64,000 nt of DNA from Pseudotabrizicola formosa (lineage in GTDB: Bacteria; Pseudomonadota; Alphaproteobacteria; Rhodobacterales; Rhodobacteraceae). Below, in pieces: positions 24,372 to 33,129 of the stretch. A model generated the notes under the pieces. It was given only the letters and a program-made list of their open reading frames with translations. It did not search any database and had not been told where the DNA came from. Within the stretch, counting starts at the first letter, position 1, and each line of letters opens with the position of its first letter. A program made the position numbers and the translations under genes. The stretch covers positions 62,001 through 126,000 of the forward strand of contig NZ_PJOM01000004.1 of the NCBI RefSeq assembly GCF_002900965.1. The letters are read 5' to 3'.

Positions 24372-26046
24372 CCCCGTCACCTTGGCTGTCATTCAGGCCG
24401 GGCTCCAGCAGGTCTGCGACGAGATGGACCTGACCTTCAGCCGCGCCGCCTTTTCGCCGGTGATCGCAGAAGCTGACGACAGGTCGGACGGGATTTACAG
24501 TGCGACAGATGGCAGCCTGATCGCCCAAGGGTCAAAGGGGTTGCCGGTATTTGTCGGCGTGATGCAGTTTTCGACCCGCACAATTCTGGACCGCATCCGC
24601 ACCGGCCTGACCGCGGCGCCCGAACCGGGTGACATCTATATGGTGAACGACCCCTATCTGGGCGGCACCCATCTGATGGATGTGCGCTTTGCCATGCCGG
24701 TCTGGCGTGACGGGCAGATCTATTGCTGGCTGTCCAACACCGGGCATTGGCCCGATACCGGCGGTATGGTCCCCGGCGGATTCAGCGCCAGTGCAATCAG
24801 CGCCGAGCAGGAGGGGCTGCGGATTCCCCCGGTGAAACTGTTTAAAAAGGGCGTGCTAGACACGGAAATCTGGCAGATCATCTGTTCCAACATCCGGGTT
24901 TCCGATCAGCGGATCGGCGATGTGCAGGCGCAGGCAAGTGCCCTGCTGATCGGGGCAGAGCGTCTGGCGGTGCTGCTGGACCGCTATGGCGATGCCACGG
25001 TGTCGGAGGCCATTGCCGAAATGCGCAGCCGTGCCGCCCAGCAGATGCGGGCGATGATCGGGCTGATTGCCGATGGCGCATACAGCGCAACGGCGATCGT
25101 CGATTCTGATGGGGTGGTCAATGAACCTCTGAGCATTGCCGTCACCGTGACAAAGACCGCAGATCAGCTGACCTTCGATTTCTCGCAAAGCGCGCCGCCC
25201 TGCCTGGGGCCGATGAATTCGGTACGCGCCACAACCTTGTCTTCGGTCTATCTGGCGATGCGGCATATCTTCCCCGATGTGCCGATCAGTGCCGGAGCGT
25301 TCGAGCCGCTGGTGGTGACGGGGATCGAAGGCACCTTCCTTGATGCCCAATACCCGCGCCCGGTGTCGGGCTGCGCGGCAGAGGTCAGCCAGCGGATTGC
25401 CGAGGCCGTCTTTGCCGCCTTGGTACAGGCCATACCCGACCGGGTGACGGCGGCTCCTGCCGGAACCAGCGGCAATTTCGGGCTGGGCGGGCATGACCCT
25501 GACTCTGGGCAAGACTATGTGATGTATCAGATTTCTGGCGGCGGATATGGTGGCAACTCCGATCACGACGGGCTGTCCAACGGCTGCTCGACCATTGGCA
25601 TCTCGAAAGCCCCACCGGTGGAGATCATGGAGCAGAAGTTTCCCGTGCTCTACCGCCATTACGCCCTGCACGAAGGCAGCGGCGGGGCGGGCACCCATCG
25701 CGGCGGCTTTGGTCTGGATTACGAGATAGAACTGTTGCGCGGGCAGGCGCGCGCCAGTTTCGTGATGGACCACGGCCGCTCGGGGCCATTGGGCGCGCAG
25801 GGCGGGCAGGACGGTGGCGTCAATCGGGTAGAGGTGACGCGCGGGACCGAGGTGCTGGTGCCGCCACATCTGTCAAAAGCGCAGGATATCGTGCTGACGC
25901 CCGGCGATCGGGTGCGAGTCCGCACCCCCGGCGGTGGCGGCTTTGGCGACCCGTTGCGGCGTGACCCGGCCTTGGTGGCGGAAGATGTCAGGCTGGGGCG
26001 CTACACGGCGGCTCAGGCCCGTGCATTGTGGAATTGGCAAGGTTAG
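24364..26046 (+). CDS. hyuB: Hydantoinase/oxoprolinase subunit B (HyuB)
   Basis: 560 aa partner of HyuA. Landmarks: DPVTLAVIQAGLQQVCDEM at the N-terminus, DIYMVNDPYLGGTHLMDV (about residues 89-106, with Asp/His typical of the site) and the Gly-rich C-terminus RVRTPGGGGFGDPLRR. The ATG at 24364, inside the end of hyuA, gives the family start and has AGGTG upstream; an in-frame ATG at 24337 is too early. Last gene of the plus-strand run, meeting nagA tail-to-tail with a 4-base overlap, and no terminator is visible between them. Confidence 0.93.
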   Translation: MLDPVTLAVIQAGLQQVCDEMDLTFSRAAFSPVIAEADDRSDGIYSATDGSLIAQGSKGLPVFVGVMQFSTRTILDRIRTGLTAAPEPGDIYMVNDPYLGGTHLMDVRFAMPVWRDGQIYCWLSNTGHWPDTGGMVPGGFSASAISAEQEGLRIPPVKLFKKGVLDTEIWQIICSNIRVSDQRIGDVQAQASALLIGAERLAVLLDRYGDATVSEAIAEMRSRAAQQMRAMIGLIADGAYSATAIVDSDGVVNEPLSIAVTVTKTADQLTFDFSQSAPPCLGPMNSVRATTLSSVYLAMRHIFPDVPISAGAFEPLVVTGIEGTFLDAQYPRPVSGCAAEVSQRIAEAVFAALVQAIPDRVTAAPAGTSGNFGLGGHDPDSGQDYVMYQISGGGYGGNSDHDGLSNGCSTIGISKAPPVEIMEQKFPVLYRHYALHEGSGGAGTHRGGFGLDYEIELLRGQARASFVMDHGRSGPLGAQGGQDGGVNRVEVTRGTEVLVPPHLSKAQDIVLTPGDRVRVRTPGGGGFGDPLRRDPALVAEDVRLGRYTAAQARALWNWQG

Positions 26047-27167
26047 AGCCGCCTTTGGCCTCCCTGCCAGACCGCTTGGAGCTGAAACGCCTCTGACAGA
26101 TGAACGATGTCGGCGCGGGTGCCCGGGGTCAGTTGACCAAGATCCTCCCGCCCGATCACCTGTGCAGGACAGCGCGTGGCCATGGACAGCGCCCGCTCGG
26201 GCGACAGGCCAACCCTGTTAACCATGTTTGCAATCGCCTGCGGCAGGGTCAGGTCCGCCCCGGCCAGTGTTCCATCCTGCAAGGTCAGCCGCCCATTCCG
26301 GCGCAAGATGCTGCGGCCGCCAAGCGTGGCCTGTTCCTGGTCGGTGCCGGCAACCGCCATGCAGTCTGACACCAGAAACAGCCCGGTCTGCCGGACAGTC
26401 GCAGCAATGCGCAAGGCCGCCGGGGCCACATGGATGGTATCGGCAATCACACCTGCCGCGATGTCATGGGTCAGCACCGCGCCAACAAGGCCGGGCTCAC
26501 GGTGGCCAAGCCCGCTCATCGCATTGAACAGATGCGTTGCGCAGCACGCGCCTGCGGCAATGGCGGCCTCTGCCTGGTCAAAACTGCACTCTGTGTGCCC
26601 CAGACTGACAATCACCCCCGCAGCGGCCAGTTCGGCGATCTGATCGGGGCGTACCGCAGACGGGGCCAGCGTGACCATCAGCGCGGGCAATCGGCTGGCG
26701 GCGTCAGTCAGCACCGCAAGATCTTCATCCGTCATGGACCGGATCAGCGCCGCGTCATGTGCACCCTTGCGGCGTGGGTCCAGATGCGGCCCCTCCAGAT
26801 GCAGGCCAAGAAAACCGGGGGTAGACAGGCTGGCAACCCCAGCCGCGATGACCCGCGCGGTCGCCTGCGGTGTGGCGGTGATCAGCGTGGGCAACAGCCC
26901 GGTGGTCCCCAGCCTTGCGTGGGTTTCGCAGATGACCCGCAGCGTCTCGACATCGGTCTGGTCATCAACCATCCGCCCACCGCCGCCATTCACTTGCAGA
27001 TCGATCAGGCCGGGTGCCAGAATGCCGCCGGCCAGCGAAACCACCGTGGTGCCTTTGGGCACGCAACTGGACACTCCGGTCACCCATGGCCCGTCGGTCA
27101 GCAGCACCGCATCGCGGTGCAGCACCGTGCCATCGAACACCGCAGCCCCGACGAAAGCGGTCGGCAT
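26043..27167 (-). CDS. nagA: N-acetylglucosamine-6-phosphate deacetylase NagA
   Basis: 374 aa amidohydrolase that removes acetate from GlcNAc-6-phosphate. Motifs: LGLHLEGPHLDPRRKGAH (metal-binding Glu), VSLGHTECSFDQAEAAIAAGACCATHLFNAM (two metal/substrate His) and FLVSDCMAVAG (catalytic Asp). Length is normal. Its start codon shares one base with the stop of the upstream SIS gene, so both are translated from one message. Together they would give GlcN-6-P and then fructose-6-P. No transporter or GntR regulator is adjacent. Confidence 0.94.
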   Translation of the reverse strand: MPTAFVGAAVFDGTVLHRDAVLLTDGPWVTGVSSCVPKGTTVVSLAGGILAPGLIDLQVNGGGGRMVDDQTDVETLRVICETHARLGTTGLLPTLITATPQATARVIAAGVASLSTPGFLGLHLEGPHLDPRRKGAHDAALIRSMTDEDLAVLTDAASRLPALMVTLAPSAVRPDQIAELAAAGVIVSLGHTECSFDQAEAAIAAGACCATHLFNAMSGLGHREPGLVGAVLTHDIAAGVIADTIHVAPAALRIAATVRQTGLFLVSDCMAVAGTDQEQATLGGRSILRRNGRLTLQDGTLAGADLTLPQAIANMVNRVGLSPERALSMATRCPAQVIGREDLGQLTPGTRADIVHLSEAFQLQAVWQGGQRRL

Positions 27168-28192
27168 CAGACGGTTTCCGTCACCTTGCGCAGATGGGGC
27201 GGTGTGTCGGGGTCAAACCCCCGACGCCGTGCCAGGGCCTCGACAAAGCTGTAGAACGCTGCGCCAAGAACCAGGGGCGCGACCAGCGGATGCAGGTCGG
27301 GCACCCAGGGCAGTTCGGTGGCTCCCTGCGCTGCTGCGCCGGTCAGGAACACATCGGCGCCCTGACCGGCCAGACGTTCTGCCGTTGTCACGACATGGGG
27401 CAAAGCCGCATCGCCGACGCCAAGCGCGAGCACCGGAAACTGGGCCTGAACAATCGCGGCAGGACCATGCAGCACCTCGGCTGTCGAATAGGCTTCGGCA
27501 TGCAGACCGCAGGTTTCCTTCAGTTTCAGGGCACATTCATTGGCGATGGCAAAGGCAGGGCCCCGCCCCAGCACATAGACCGATTGCGCCCGTGACAGGC
27601 GGGCTGCCAGGGGCGACCAGTCAAGGTGCAATGCCTGTTCCAAAGACACGGGAAGCCTGTCCAGCGCCGCCAGCAGGGCAGCATCCTGCTGCCACTCGGC
27701 CAGAAGCGCCAGGCCCGCCACAACCGAGGTTACAAAGGTCTTGGTGGCGGCCACGCTGTGTTCGACCCCGGCCTGCAGGGCAAGACAATGGCTGGCCGCC
27801 ACGCCCATCGGGCTGGTCGCGTGATTGGTGATCGCAACCGACAAAGCGCCACCGGTCCGGGCAGCCTGCATCAGTTCGATGATGTCAGGGCTTTGGCCTG
27901 ATTGCGAAATGCCGATGCAGACCGCGCCCTTCAGCCGCAGGGGGCGACCGTAGACCGAGGCAACCGAAGGCCCGACCGAGGCAACCGGAATGCCCGCCAA
28001 CAACTCGACCGCATATTTCAGATAGGTCGCGGCATGATCGGAAGACCCCCGAGCCACCGTGATCAACAGGCCCGGGTCCAGCCGCCGCAACGCCGCGGCA
28101 GCCTCGCGGACGGCCGGCCCGGTCTGATCAAGAAACCGTGCAGCAGCCAAAGGAATTTCAGCCACTTCCTGTGCCATCTTGGTCTGGGTCAT
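27167..28192 (-). CDS. SIS domain sugar isomerase/deaminase (glucosamine-6-phosphate deaminase type)
   Basis: 341 aa with two SIS domains and no glutaminase domain, like the isomerase half of GlmS. Visible: LITVARGSSDHAATYLKYAVELL and CIGISQSGQSPDIIELMQAAR in the first domain; VYVLGRGPAFAIANECALKLKETCGLHAEAYS in the second. Next to nagA this is probably a NagB-II type glucosamine-6-phosphate deaminase, an inference from context. The ATG at 28192 has GGAAAGGACC upstream; the frame stays open further but that part is not conserved-looking. First gene of a two-gene operon. Confidence 0.85.
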   Translation of the reverse strand: MTQTKMAQEVAEIPLAAARFLDQTGPAVREAAAALRRLDPGLLITVARGSSDHAATYLKYAVELLAGIPVASVGPSVASVYGRPLRLKGAVCIGISQSGQSPDIIELMQAARTGGALSVAITNHATSPMGVAASHCLALQAGVEHSVAATKTFVTSVVAGLALLAEWQQDAALLAALDRLPVSLEQALHLDWSPLAARLSRAQSVYVLGRGPAFAIANECALKLKETCGLHAEAYSTAEVLHGPAAIVQAQFPVLALGVGDAALPHVVTTAERLAGQGADVFLTGAAAQGATELPWVPDLHPLVAPLVLGAAFYSFVEALARRRGFDPDTPPHLRKVTETV

Positions 28193-28321
28193 CCTGGGTC
28201 CTTTCCATCGCCGTCTGAGCCCCGCACCATGCGCCAAGCCACAGCGCGCAGCAACCCTGTCAGGCAAGCGCGTTTAGACCTTGCAGGAGCGTCGGCGACC
28301 GTTTAAACGACACGTCGCGTA

Positions 28322-28397
28322 GCCCCAATAGCTCAGCTGGTAGAGCATTTCATTCGTAATGAAGAGGTCGGCGGTTCGAGTCCGTCTTGGGGCACCA
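28322..28397 (+). tRNA. tRNA-Thr (anticodon CGU)
   Basis: A 76-base cloverleaf. Acceptor GCCCCAA pairs with TTGGGGC (28387-28393), discriminator A and an encoded CCA end at 28397. D-stem GCTC/GAGC, anticodon loop TTCGTAA with anticodon CGT at 28355-28357, T-loop TTCGAGT. It reads ACG threonine codons. It stands alone on the plus strand between two minus-strand operons, with no integrase or repeat beside it. Confidence 0.97.
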
Positions 28398-28432
28398 CGC
28401 GCATTCCTTACTGCAACCTCAATCAGCGCCGA

Positions 28433-29902
28433 TCAATCTGGTCGGGGTTGGGTTGCGACGATTTCAGCATCTTCTGCCGCAGGGCCTTCGGAGACCTGGC
28501 TTTCGGGCGCAGGGGCTGCAGGCGCGGGCTGGCCAACGATCAACGGCAGCAATTCGGTGCCCGTGGCGCTGGGGCCGGCGGTTTCCGGCGGCTCTCGCCA
28601 GCTCAGCGTATCAAATCCGCCACAATTGTCACAGATCGGGTGCCAGCTTGCATGGATGGCCTGACATTTGTCGCAGCACCACTGCGGGCCGCGCGGGGCC
28701 GTCAGGGCGCGGGTCAGCCAGCCGCGGACGACAGATTCGTCCTCCCCTTCTCCCCGGGCAATGGCCGCCATGATGGCAAGCGCGCGCTGTGTCGGGTGCG
28801 TGGTGACGATCTCCCCCAGAGCGCGGCGCGCTGCCGGGAAGTCTTCGGCCGATACGTGAAGCTCGGCCAGCAACAACCGGGTCTGTTCATGGTCGCGCTG
28901 CACATCGGTCAGAGCCCTGAATCGCTTGATGCGCTCAACCGGTGTTTCTGTCGGCTCTATCTCGGCAAAAGCGGCGGCCAGATCAGGATGCGGATGCACT
29001 GCCCAAGCCTTCTTGAGCACGCGGGTGGCCCCTTTGCGGTCGCCCTTTGCCACCAGACTGCGCGCGGCCATGGCGGCGGCGGGAATCAGATCAGGTGACA
29101 GACGGTTTGCCTCGATGGCGGCCTCGCGCGCTTCGATGCTGGCAGTGTCGTCGATGACGGTCTTGGCTTCTTGCAAGGCCAGCACGGCGTCACGGCGGCG
29201 ATAGACATCGCGGGGCAATTCCCCCGCCTTCAGCTTTGCGCCCAGCGTTTGCCGCGCCCCTTTCCAATCAGCATGCTCCGCCTGCAACTTGAGCAAGATA
29301 TCCTGGGTTTCGGCATGGCGCGGCTTCATCGCAAACGCCTTTTCGGCCAGCTTCAGCGCCGTATCGGTATCGCCTTCCGCCAGCTTTTGCTTCATCAGCC
29401 CGCGCACCCCGACAAAACGGGTCTTGTCGTCGGCAAGCAGACGTTTGTAGGCATCCGAGGCGCGCTTGGTGTCTCCGGAAGCTTCGGCTGATTGCGCCAT
29501 CAACAAAGTGGTCAGTTCCGGCTTGGCCAGATAGCGCTCAGCCCGCTGGGCCCGCGCCATGGCCACGCGCCCCTCACCCGAGGCGAGGGCAAGGAAGCCC
29601 TCCGTCAGGGCCTGATAGCCCTTACGTTCGCGGTTGCGGTCAAAATAGCGCGAAATCGCAGTCTCATCACCGGTCAGAAAGCGCAGGATTGCCACCACAA
29701 GGCTGACAATCTTGAACACCACCCAAAGGAAAACAATCAGAATCAACGACAGGATCACCGATTGCAGCGGGCCAAGGGTCAACTCCCACCCGGCAACTGC
29801 GACTTGTATTCCGCCCCCCGTCTCCAGAAGAACGCCAGCGCCAAAGGTCAGCGCCGCAATGAAAAACAAGAACAGAACGACTTTCAGCAAGGTCCAAAGC
29901 AT
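28433..29902 (-). CDS. hemY: HemY-type TPR membrane protein with C-terminal zinc ribbon
   Basis: 489 aa. Two N-terminal transmembrane helices (about residues 1-25 and 42-70) match the HemY N-terminal domain, followed by TPR-like helical repeats (about 95-390). C410-x2-C413 and C424-x2-C427 near the C-terminus form a zinc-ribbon-like knuckle (CDKC, CDNC), then a Pro/Ala-rich tail. This HemY is the enterobacterial-type heme-operon protein of unclear function, not the Bacillus protoporphyrinogen oxidase. It is the last gene of a hemD-mic60-hemY operon, 9 bases after mic60. The link to heme synthesis comes from context. Confidence 0.85.
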   Translation of the reverse strand: MLWTLLKVVLFLFFIAALTFGAGVLLETGGGIQVAVAGWELTLGPLQSVILSLILIVFLWVVFKIVSLVVAILRFLTGDETAISRYFDRNRERKGYQALTEGFLALASGEGRVAMARAQRAERYLAKPELTTLLMAQSAEASGDTKRASDAYKRLLADDKTRFVGVRGLMKQKLAEGDTDTALKLAEKAFAMKPRHAETQDILLKLQAEHADWKGARQTLGAKLKAGELPRDVYRRRDAVLALQEAKTVIDDTASIEAREAAIEANRLSPDLIPAAAMAARSLVAKGDRKGATRVLKKAWAVHPHPDLAAAFAEIEPTETPVERIKRFRALTDVQRDHEQTRLLLAELHVSAEDFPAARRALGEIVTTHPTQRALAIMAAIARGEGEDESVVRGWLTRALTAPRGPQWCCDKCQAIHASWHPICDNCGGFDTLSWREPPETAGPSATGTELLPLIVGQPAPAAPAPESQVSEGPAAEDAEIVATQPRPD

Positions 29903-29911
29903 CTGTCTATC

Positions 29912-31174
29912 CTATTCTTCCACGGCAGCTGACAATGCGCTGACAGCCTCCAACGCATCCAGACGCTGCTGGGCCAGTGCAGACCACTCTGCCATTTGCG
30001 CAAGCCCTTCGGGCGGCAGGCCCTGAAGTTCGGCAAGCGCCTGCGCCAGATCGCCGGTGGCAACGGCCGCCTCGGCGCGCGACAGAACGGCATCCGGGTC
30101 GGTGCCTTCCCGCGGGGTCAGCGACCTCACGCCGGTTGTGGCCTGAAACAGGCTGCCAAGCCGTTCGGTCCACCCATCGCCCATATCTGCCCGACGCGCG
30201 GCGTCCAAAGCGGCGCGGGCGGCGGGGGGAAAGCCGTCTTCCAATACCTGGCGCGACGGCACACCGGTTTCGGCAAGCTGGGCAAGGGATGGCGGGATCT
30301 CTGTGCCCGCCAGATCTGCCAGCGCCCCGGAAAACGGCACGCCACTTTCGACAGCAGCCTGCACCCGGCTCAGGGCGGCCGCGGTCACGGCGCGTTGTGC
30401 CGTGGCCTCTGCCTCTGCGCGCAAGCTTGCCGCCTGCGCCTCGGCCTGTGCCAAGCGGTCTTCGGTCTGGGCAGCCAGCGCTTCAAGCTCTGCCGTAGAT
30501 GATGCGCCGTTAGACTGGATTTCGGCAATCTCTGCCTGAAGCTGTTCCACCAGCGCCACCAGATCCGCCGGAGCCCCGGTGCCAGACAAGGCAGCGGGGC
30601 GCGATTCGATGGCAGCGATGCGGTTTTCCAGATCGGTCAGGCTGTCTGTCAGGGCTGACAGATCGGGTTGAGCCACCGCCTCCGGCTCTGGCCTTGCCTC
30701 CAGCGCAGCAAGACGTTCTTCTAGCGTTGTGTCAGGCGCAGGCGCGGCCTCAAGGGCCTCGACCCGTCCTGCCAGAGCCTGCAGATCGCTTTGTGTTGCC
30801 ACCGGGGGCGCGTCCGAGACACCCATTCCCGGAAGCGGCACAAAGACTGCCAGGGCATAGCCGGCGGCGGCAGCCACCACCCCGCCCAAAGCGGTGCCCA
30901 AAAACCCGCCGCCGCCCGATTTTTCAGAGGGCGAAGCTGGTGTCTGGGGGGCCGGCTTGTCCACATCTGGCACGACAGGCCCTGTGGTATCAGACAGCGT
31001 AGAAGTCTCGTCCGCCGCCACCGTTTCCGTACGTGGCGGCTCGTCCATGACCACGGGGTCCCCGATCACCGCGTCTGACACCGGCTCAACACCCGACTCC
31101 GCAGGACCGAAAGGATCTGCCGGCTTCACAATATCCGCTTCTTCCGGTGGGTTTGAAGGAGGGCGTTTGGCCAT
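29912..31174 (-). CDS. Mitofilin/Mic60-like inner membrane protein
   Basis: 420 aa. Architecture: Pro/Asp-rich cytosolic N-terminus (1-88), one transmembrane helix (about 89-112, GFLGTALGGVVAAAAGYALAV), a long coiled coil (about 128-290) and a helical C-terminal part (about 330-415, ending in a TGDLAQALAELQGLPPEG stretch like the mitofilin signature). Mic60 homologues of alphaproteobacteria are typically found beside hemD and hemY, as here. In mitochondria Mic60 shapes crista junctions; the bacterial protein is thought to shape intracytoplasmic membranes and contact outer-membrane proteins. The ATG at 31174 follows AGGA by nine bases; ATGs at 31183 and 31192 are poorer starts. Confidence 0.82.
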   Translation of the reverse strand: MAKRPPSNPPEEADIVKPADPFGPAESGVEPVSDAVIGDPVVMDEPPRTETVAADETSTLSDTTGPVVPDVDKPAPQTPASPSEKSGGGGFLGTALGGVVAAAAGYALAVFVPLPGMGVSDAPPVATQSDLQALAGRVEALEAAPAPDTTLEERLAALEARPEPEAVAQPDLSALTDSLTDLENRIAAIESRPAALSGTGAPADLVALVEQLQAEIAEIQSNGASSTAELEALAAQTEDRLAQAEAQAASLRAEAEATAQRAVTAAALSRVQAAVESGVPFSGALADLAGTEIPPSLAQLAETGVPSRQVLEDGFPPAARAALDAARRADMGDGWTERLGSLFQATTGVRSLTPREGTDPDAVLSRAEAAVATGDLAQALAELQGLPPEGLAQMAEWSALAQQRLDALEAVSALSAAVEE

Positions 31175-31257
31175 AGTAGACATTCCTGACATGAACTTGA
31201 GAGAACGGAACCGATGCGCGCGTGCTGTACAATCCTAATCCTGCATCTCTTGGCGCA

Positions 31258-31992
31258 TCAAGCTGTGAAGATAAAACGATCCAGCGCAAAGAACAGTTCC
31301 GCCAAACTGGGCGCGGCGGCGATTGCAAGATGTTCGGGTGGACAGTCGGTAAACGCTTCGGCCACTGCGGCGCTGAAGGCAACGATGCGCAGCCGAAGCA
31401 ACACAGACTCGTTGGGCAGGTCACGCAACAGCGCGGCCCGAAACAAACTGGCACTGCGCGGTGAGAACAGCGGCACAAGGATGGTCTCGGCAGTGGACAG
31501 GGCGTCGATCGCAGCTTGCGCCAGTGCGACCGGTTCCTGAGCATAGACAATGGCCTCCTGAGCGGCCAGTCCAGCAGTACGCAACCGCGCCACCAGATCG
31601 CCCCGCGTGTCTTGCCCGCGCAAATGCAGAAACGGCGCATGCTCAGGCTGGCGCAGCAACAGCCGGAACAGATCATCGGCATCCCCCGCGGCGGAGCGGG
31701 ACTGAAACCCAAGGTCGGCGGCGACATCGGCCGTCCTGTCCCCGACGCAAAACGCATGGCGTGGCAGGCCATCAAGCCGGGCTGCCGCGCGTGCCCCGGT
31801 TTCCGACGTCAGCACCAGCGACCGCACCTCCATGCCCCGCAGATCAGGGTCAAAGAAGGTCGGTGCCAGCAGCGGCGTCATCACAGGCACAACCCGGTCC
31901 GCATAGCGCTGGCGCAGCGCAGCGGCAAAACGGCTTGCCTGCGGCTCGGGCCGGGTGATCAACACTGGCAGGGCGCGGGATTGCGAGGGCAT
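31258..31992 (-). CDS. hemD: Uroporphyrinogen-III synthase HemD
   Basis: 244 aa. Cyclises hydroxymethylbilane to uroporphyrinogen III, the branch point to heme, chlorophyll and cobalamin. The start LPVLITRPEPQASRFAAAL, the central VLTSETGARAA and the AIVYAQEP and VPLFSPRSA motifs fit HemD, a family of low sequence identity. The frame is open far upstream, but the ATG at 31992 is the last one before the conserved N-terminus and lies inside the 45-base gap to the divergent tsaD, so longer versions would run into tsaD. First gene of the operon; hemC is not adjacent. Confidence 0.88.
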   Translation of the reverse strand: MPSQSRALPVLITRPEPQASRFAAALRQRYADRVVPVMTPLLAPTFFDPDLRGMEVRSLVLTSETGARAAARLDGLPRHAFCVGDRTADVAADLGFQSRSAAGDADDLFRLLLRQPEHAPFLHLRGQDTRGDLVARLRTAGLAAQEAIVYAQEPVALAQAAIDALSTAETILVPLFSPRSASLFRAALLRDLPNESVLLRLRIVAFSAAVAEAFTDCPPEHLAIAAAPSLAELFFALDRFIFTA

Positions 31993-32037
31993 GCTTAGGG
32001 TGTTACCTGCTGATATCCCCTGGCGCAACGGCGGACC

Positions 32038-33129
32038 ATGCACAAAAGTCTGACCTTCCTTGGAATTGAATCCAGCTGCGATGACACGGCTGCCGCAGTG
32101 GTGCGGTCCGGGACGGATACTGAAATCCTGTCTTCGGTGGTGGAAGGGCAGGTTCCTCTTCATGCGGCTTTTGGCGGCGTCGTTCCCGAAATTGCCGCGC
32201 GCGCCCATGCAGAACGCCTGGATCATTGCGTCGAACGCGCGATGGCAGAGGCGGGGGTAGGCTTTGCAGAGCTTGATGGAATCGCCGTCACCGCCGGCCC
32301 CGGCCTGATCGGCGGGGTGCTGTCCGGCGTGATGCTGGCAAAGGGGTTGTCTGCTGGAACCGGATTGCCGCTGGTTGGCGTGAACCATCTGGCGGGCCAT
32401 GCCCTGACCCCACGGCTCACCGATGGCTTGGGCTTTCCCTATCTGATGCTGCTGGTCTCGGGGGGGCATTGCCAATTCCTGATCGTCGACGGGCCAGAGA
32501 TGTTTCGTCGCATCGGCGGCACCATAGATGACGCGCCCGGAGAGGCGTTTGACAAGATCGCCAAGCTGCTGGGCCTGCCCCAGCCTGGTGGACCCGCCGT
32601 GGAAGCAGAGGCGGCAAAGGGCAATCCGGCCCGCTTCGTGATGCCACGGCCCTTGCTTGACAGGCCAGGGTGCGACATGTCTTTTTCGGGCCTAAAGACC
32701 GCCGTGCTGCGGGCACGCGACACAGTGATCGCGGCAAAGGGGGGGCTAACGGTTGCCGACCGGCAGGATCTTTGCGCCGGGTTCCAGACCGCCATGGCCT
32801 CGGTCCTGCAAGAAAAAACCCGTCGGGCGCTGGATGTATATCTGGACGCTCGCCCCCCCGTGCCGGCCTTTGCGATTGCAGGCGGGGTGGCCGCAAATCA
32901 AGCCATTCGCGCCGGGTTAGAGACGCTTTGCCATGCAAACTCCGTGCGTTTTCTGGCCCCGCCGCTGCGTCTTTGTACCGACAATGCAGCCATGATCGCC
33001 TTTGCCGGGATCGAGCGGTTCCGGCTTGGCCACTGTGATGATTTCACCTTGTCGGCCCGTCCGCGCTGGCCGCTTGACCAGACGGCACCGGCGATGATCG
33101 GATCGGGCAAAAAGGGGGCCAAGGCATGA
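32038..33129 (+). CDS. tsaD: tRNA N6-threonylcarbamoyladenosine transferase TsaD
   Basis: 363 aa. Transfers the threonylcarbamoyl group to A37 of ANN-decoding tRNAs. Motifs: [16 protein letters not shown] (ASKHA ATPase fold), the metal-binding [22 protein letters not shown], and [13 protein letters not shown]. Divergent from hemD with only 45 bases between, so the promoters must overlap. The stop overlaps gpsA (ATGA). Its partner TsaE is encoded 10 kb downstream in this window. Confidence 0.97.
   Translation: MHKSLTFLGIESSCDDTAAAVVRSGTDTEILSSVVEGQVPLHAAFGGVVPEIAARAHAERLDHCVERAMAEAGVGFAELDGIAVTAGPGLIGGVLSGVMLAKGLSAGTGLPLVGVNHLAGHALTPRLTDGLGFPYLMLLVSGGHCQFLIVDGPEMFRRIGGTIDDAPGEAFDKIAKLLGLPQPGGPAVEAEAAKGNPARFVMPRPLLDRPGCDMSFSGLKTAVLRARDTVIAAKGGLTVADRQDLCAGFQTAMASVLQEKTRRALDVYLDARPPVPAFAIAGGVAANQAIRAGLETLCHANSVRFLAPPLRLCTDNAAMIAFAGIERFRLGHCDDFTLSARPRWPLDQTAPAMIGSGKKGAKA

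Noticed and set aside
28322-28397. tRNA-Thr as an integration site
   Set aside because: No integrase, no direct repeat of the tRNA 3' end and no composition change was seen on either side.
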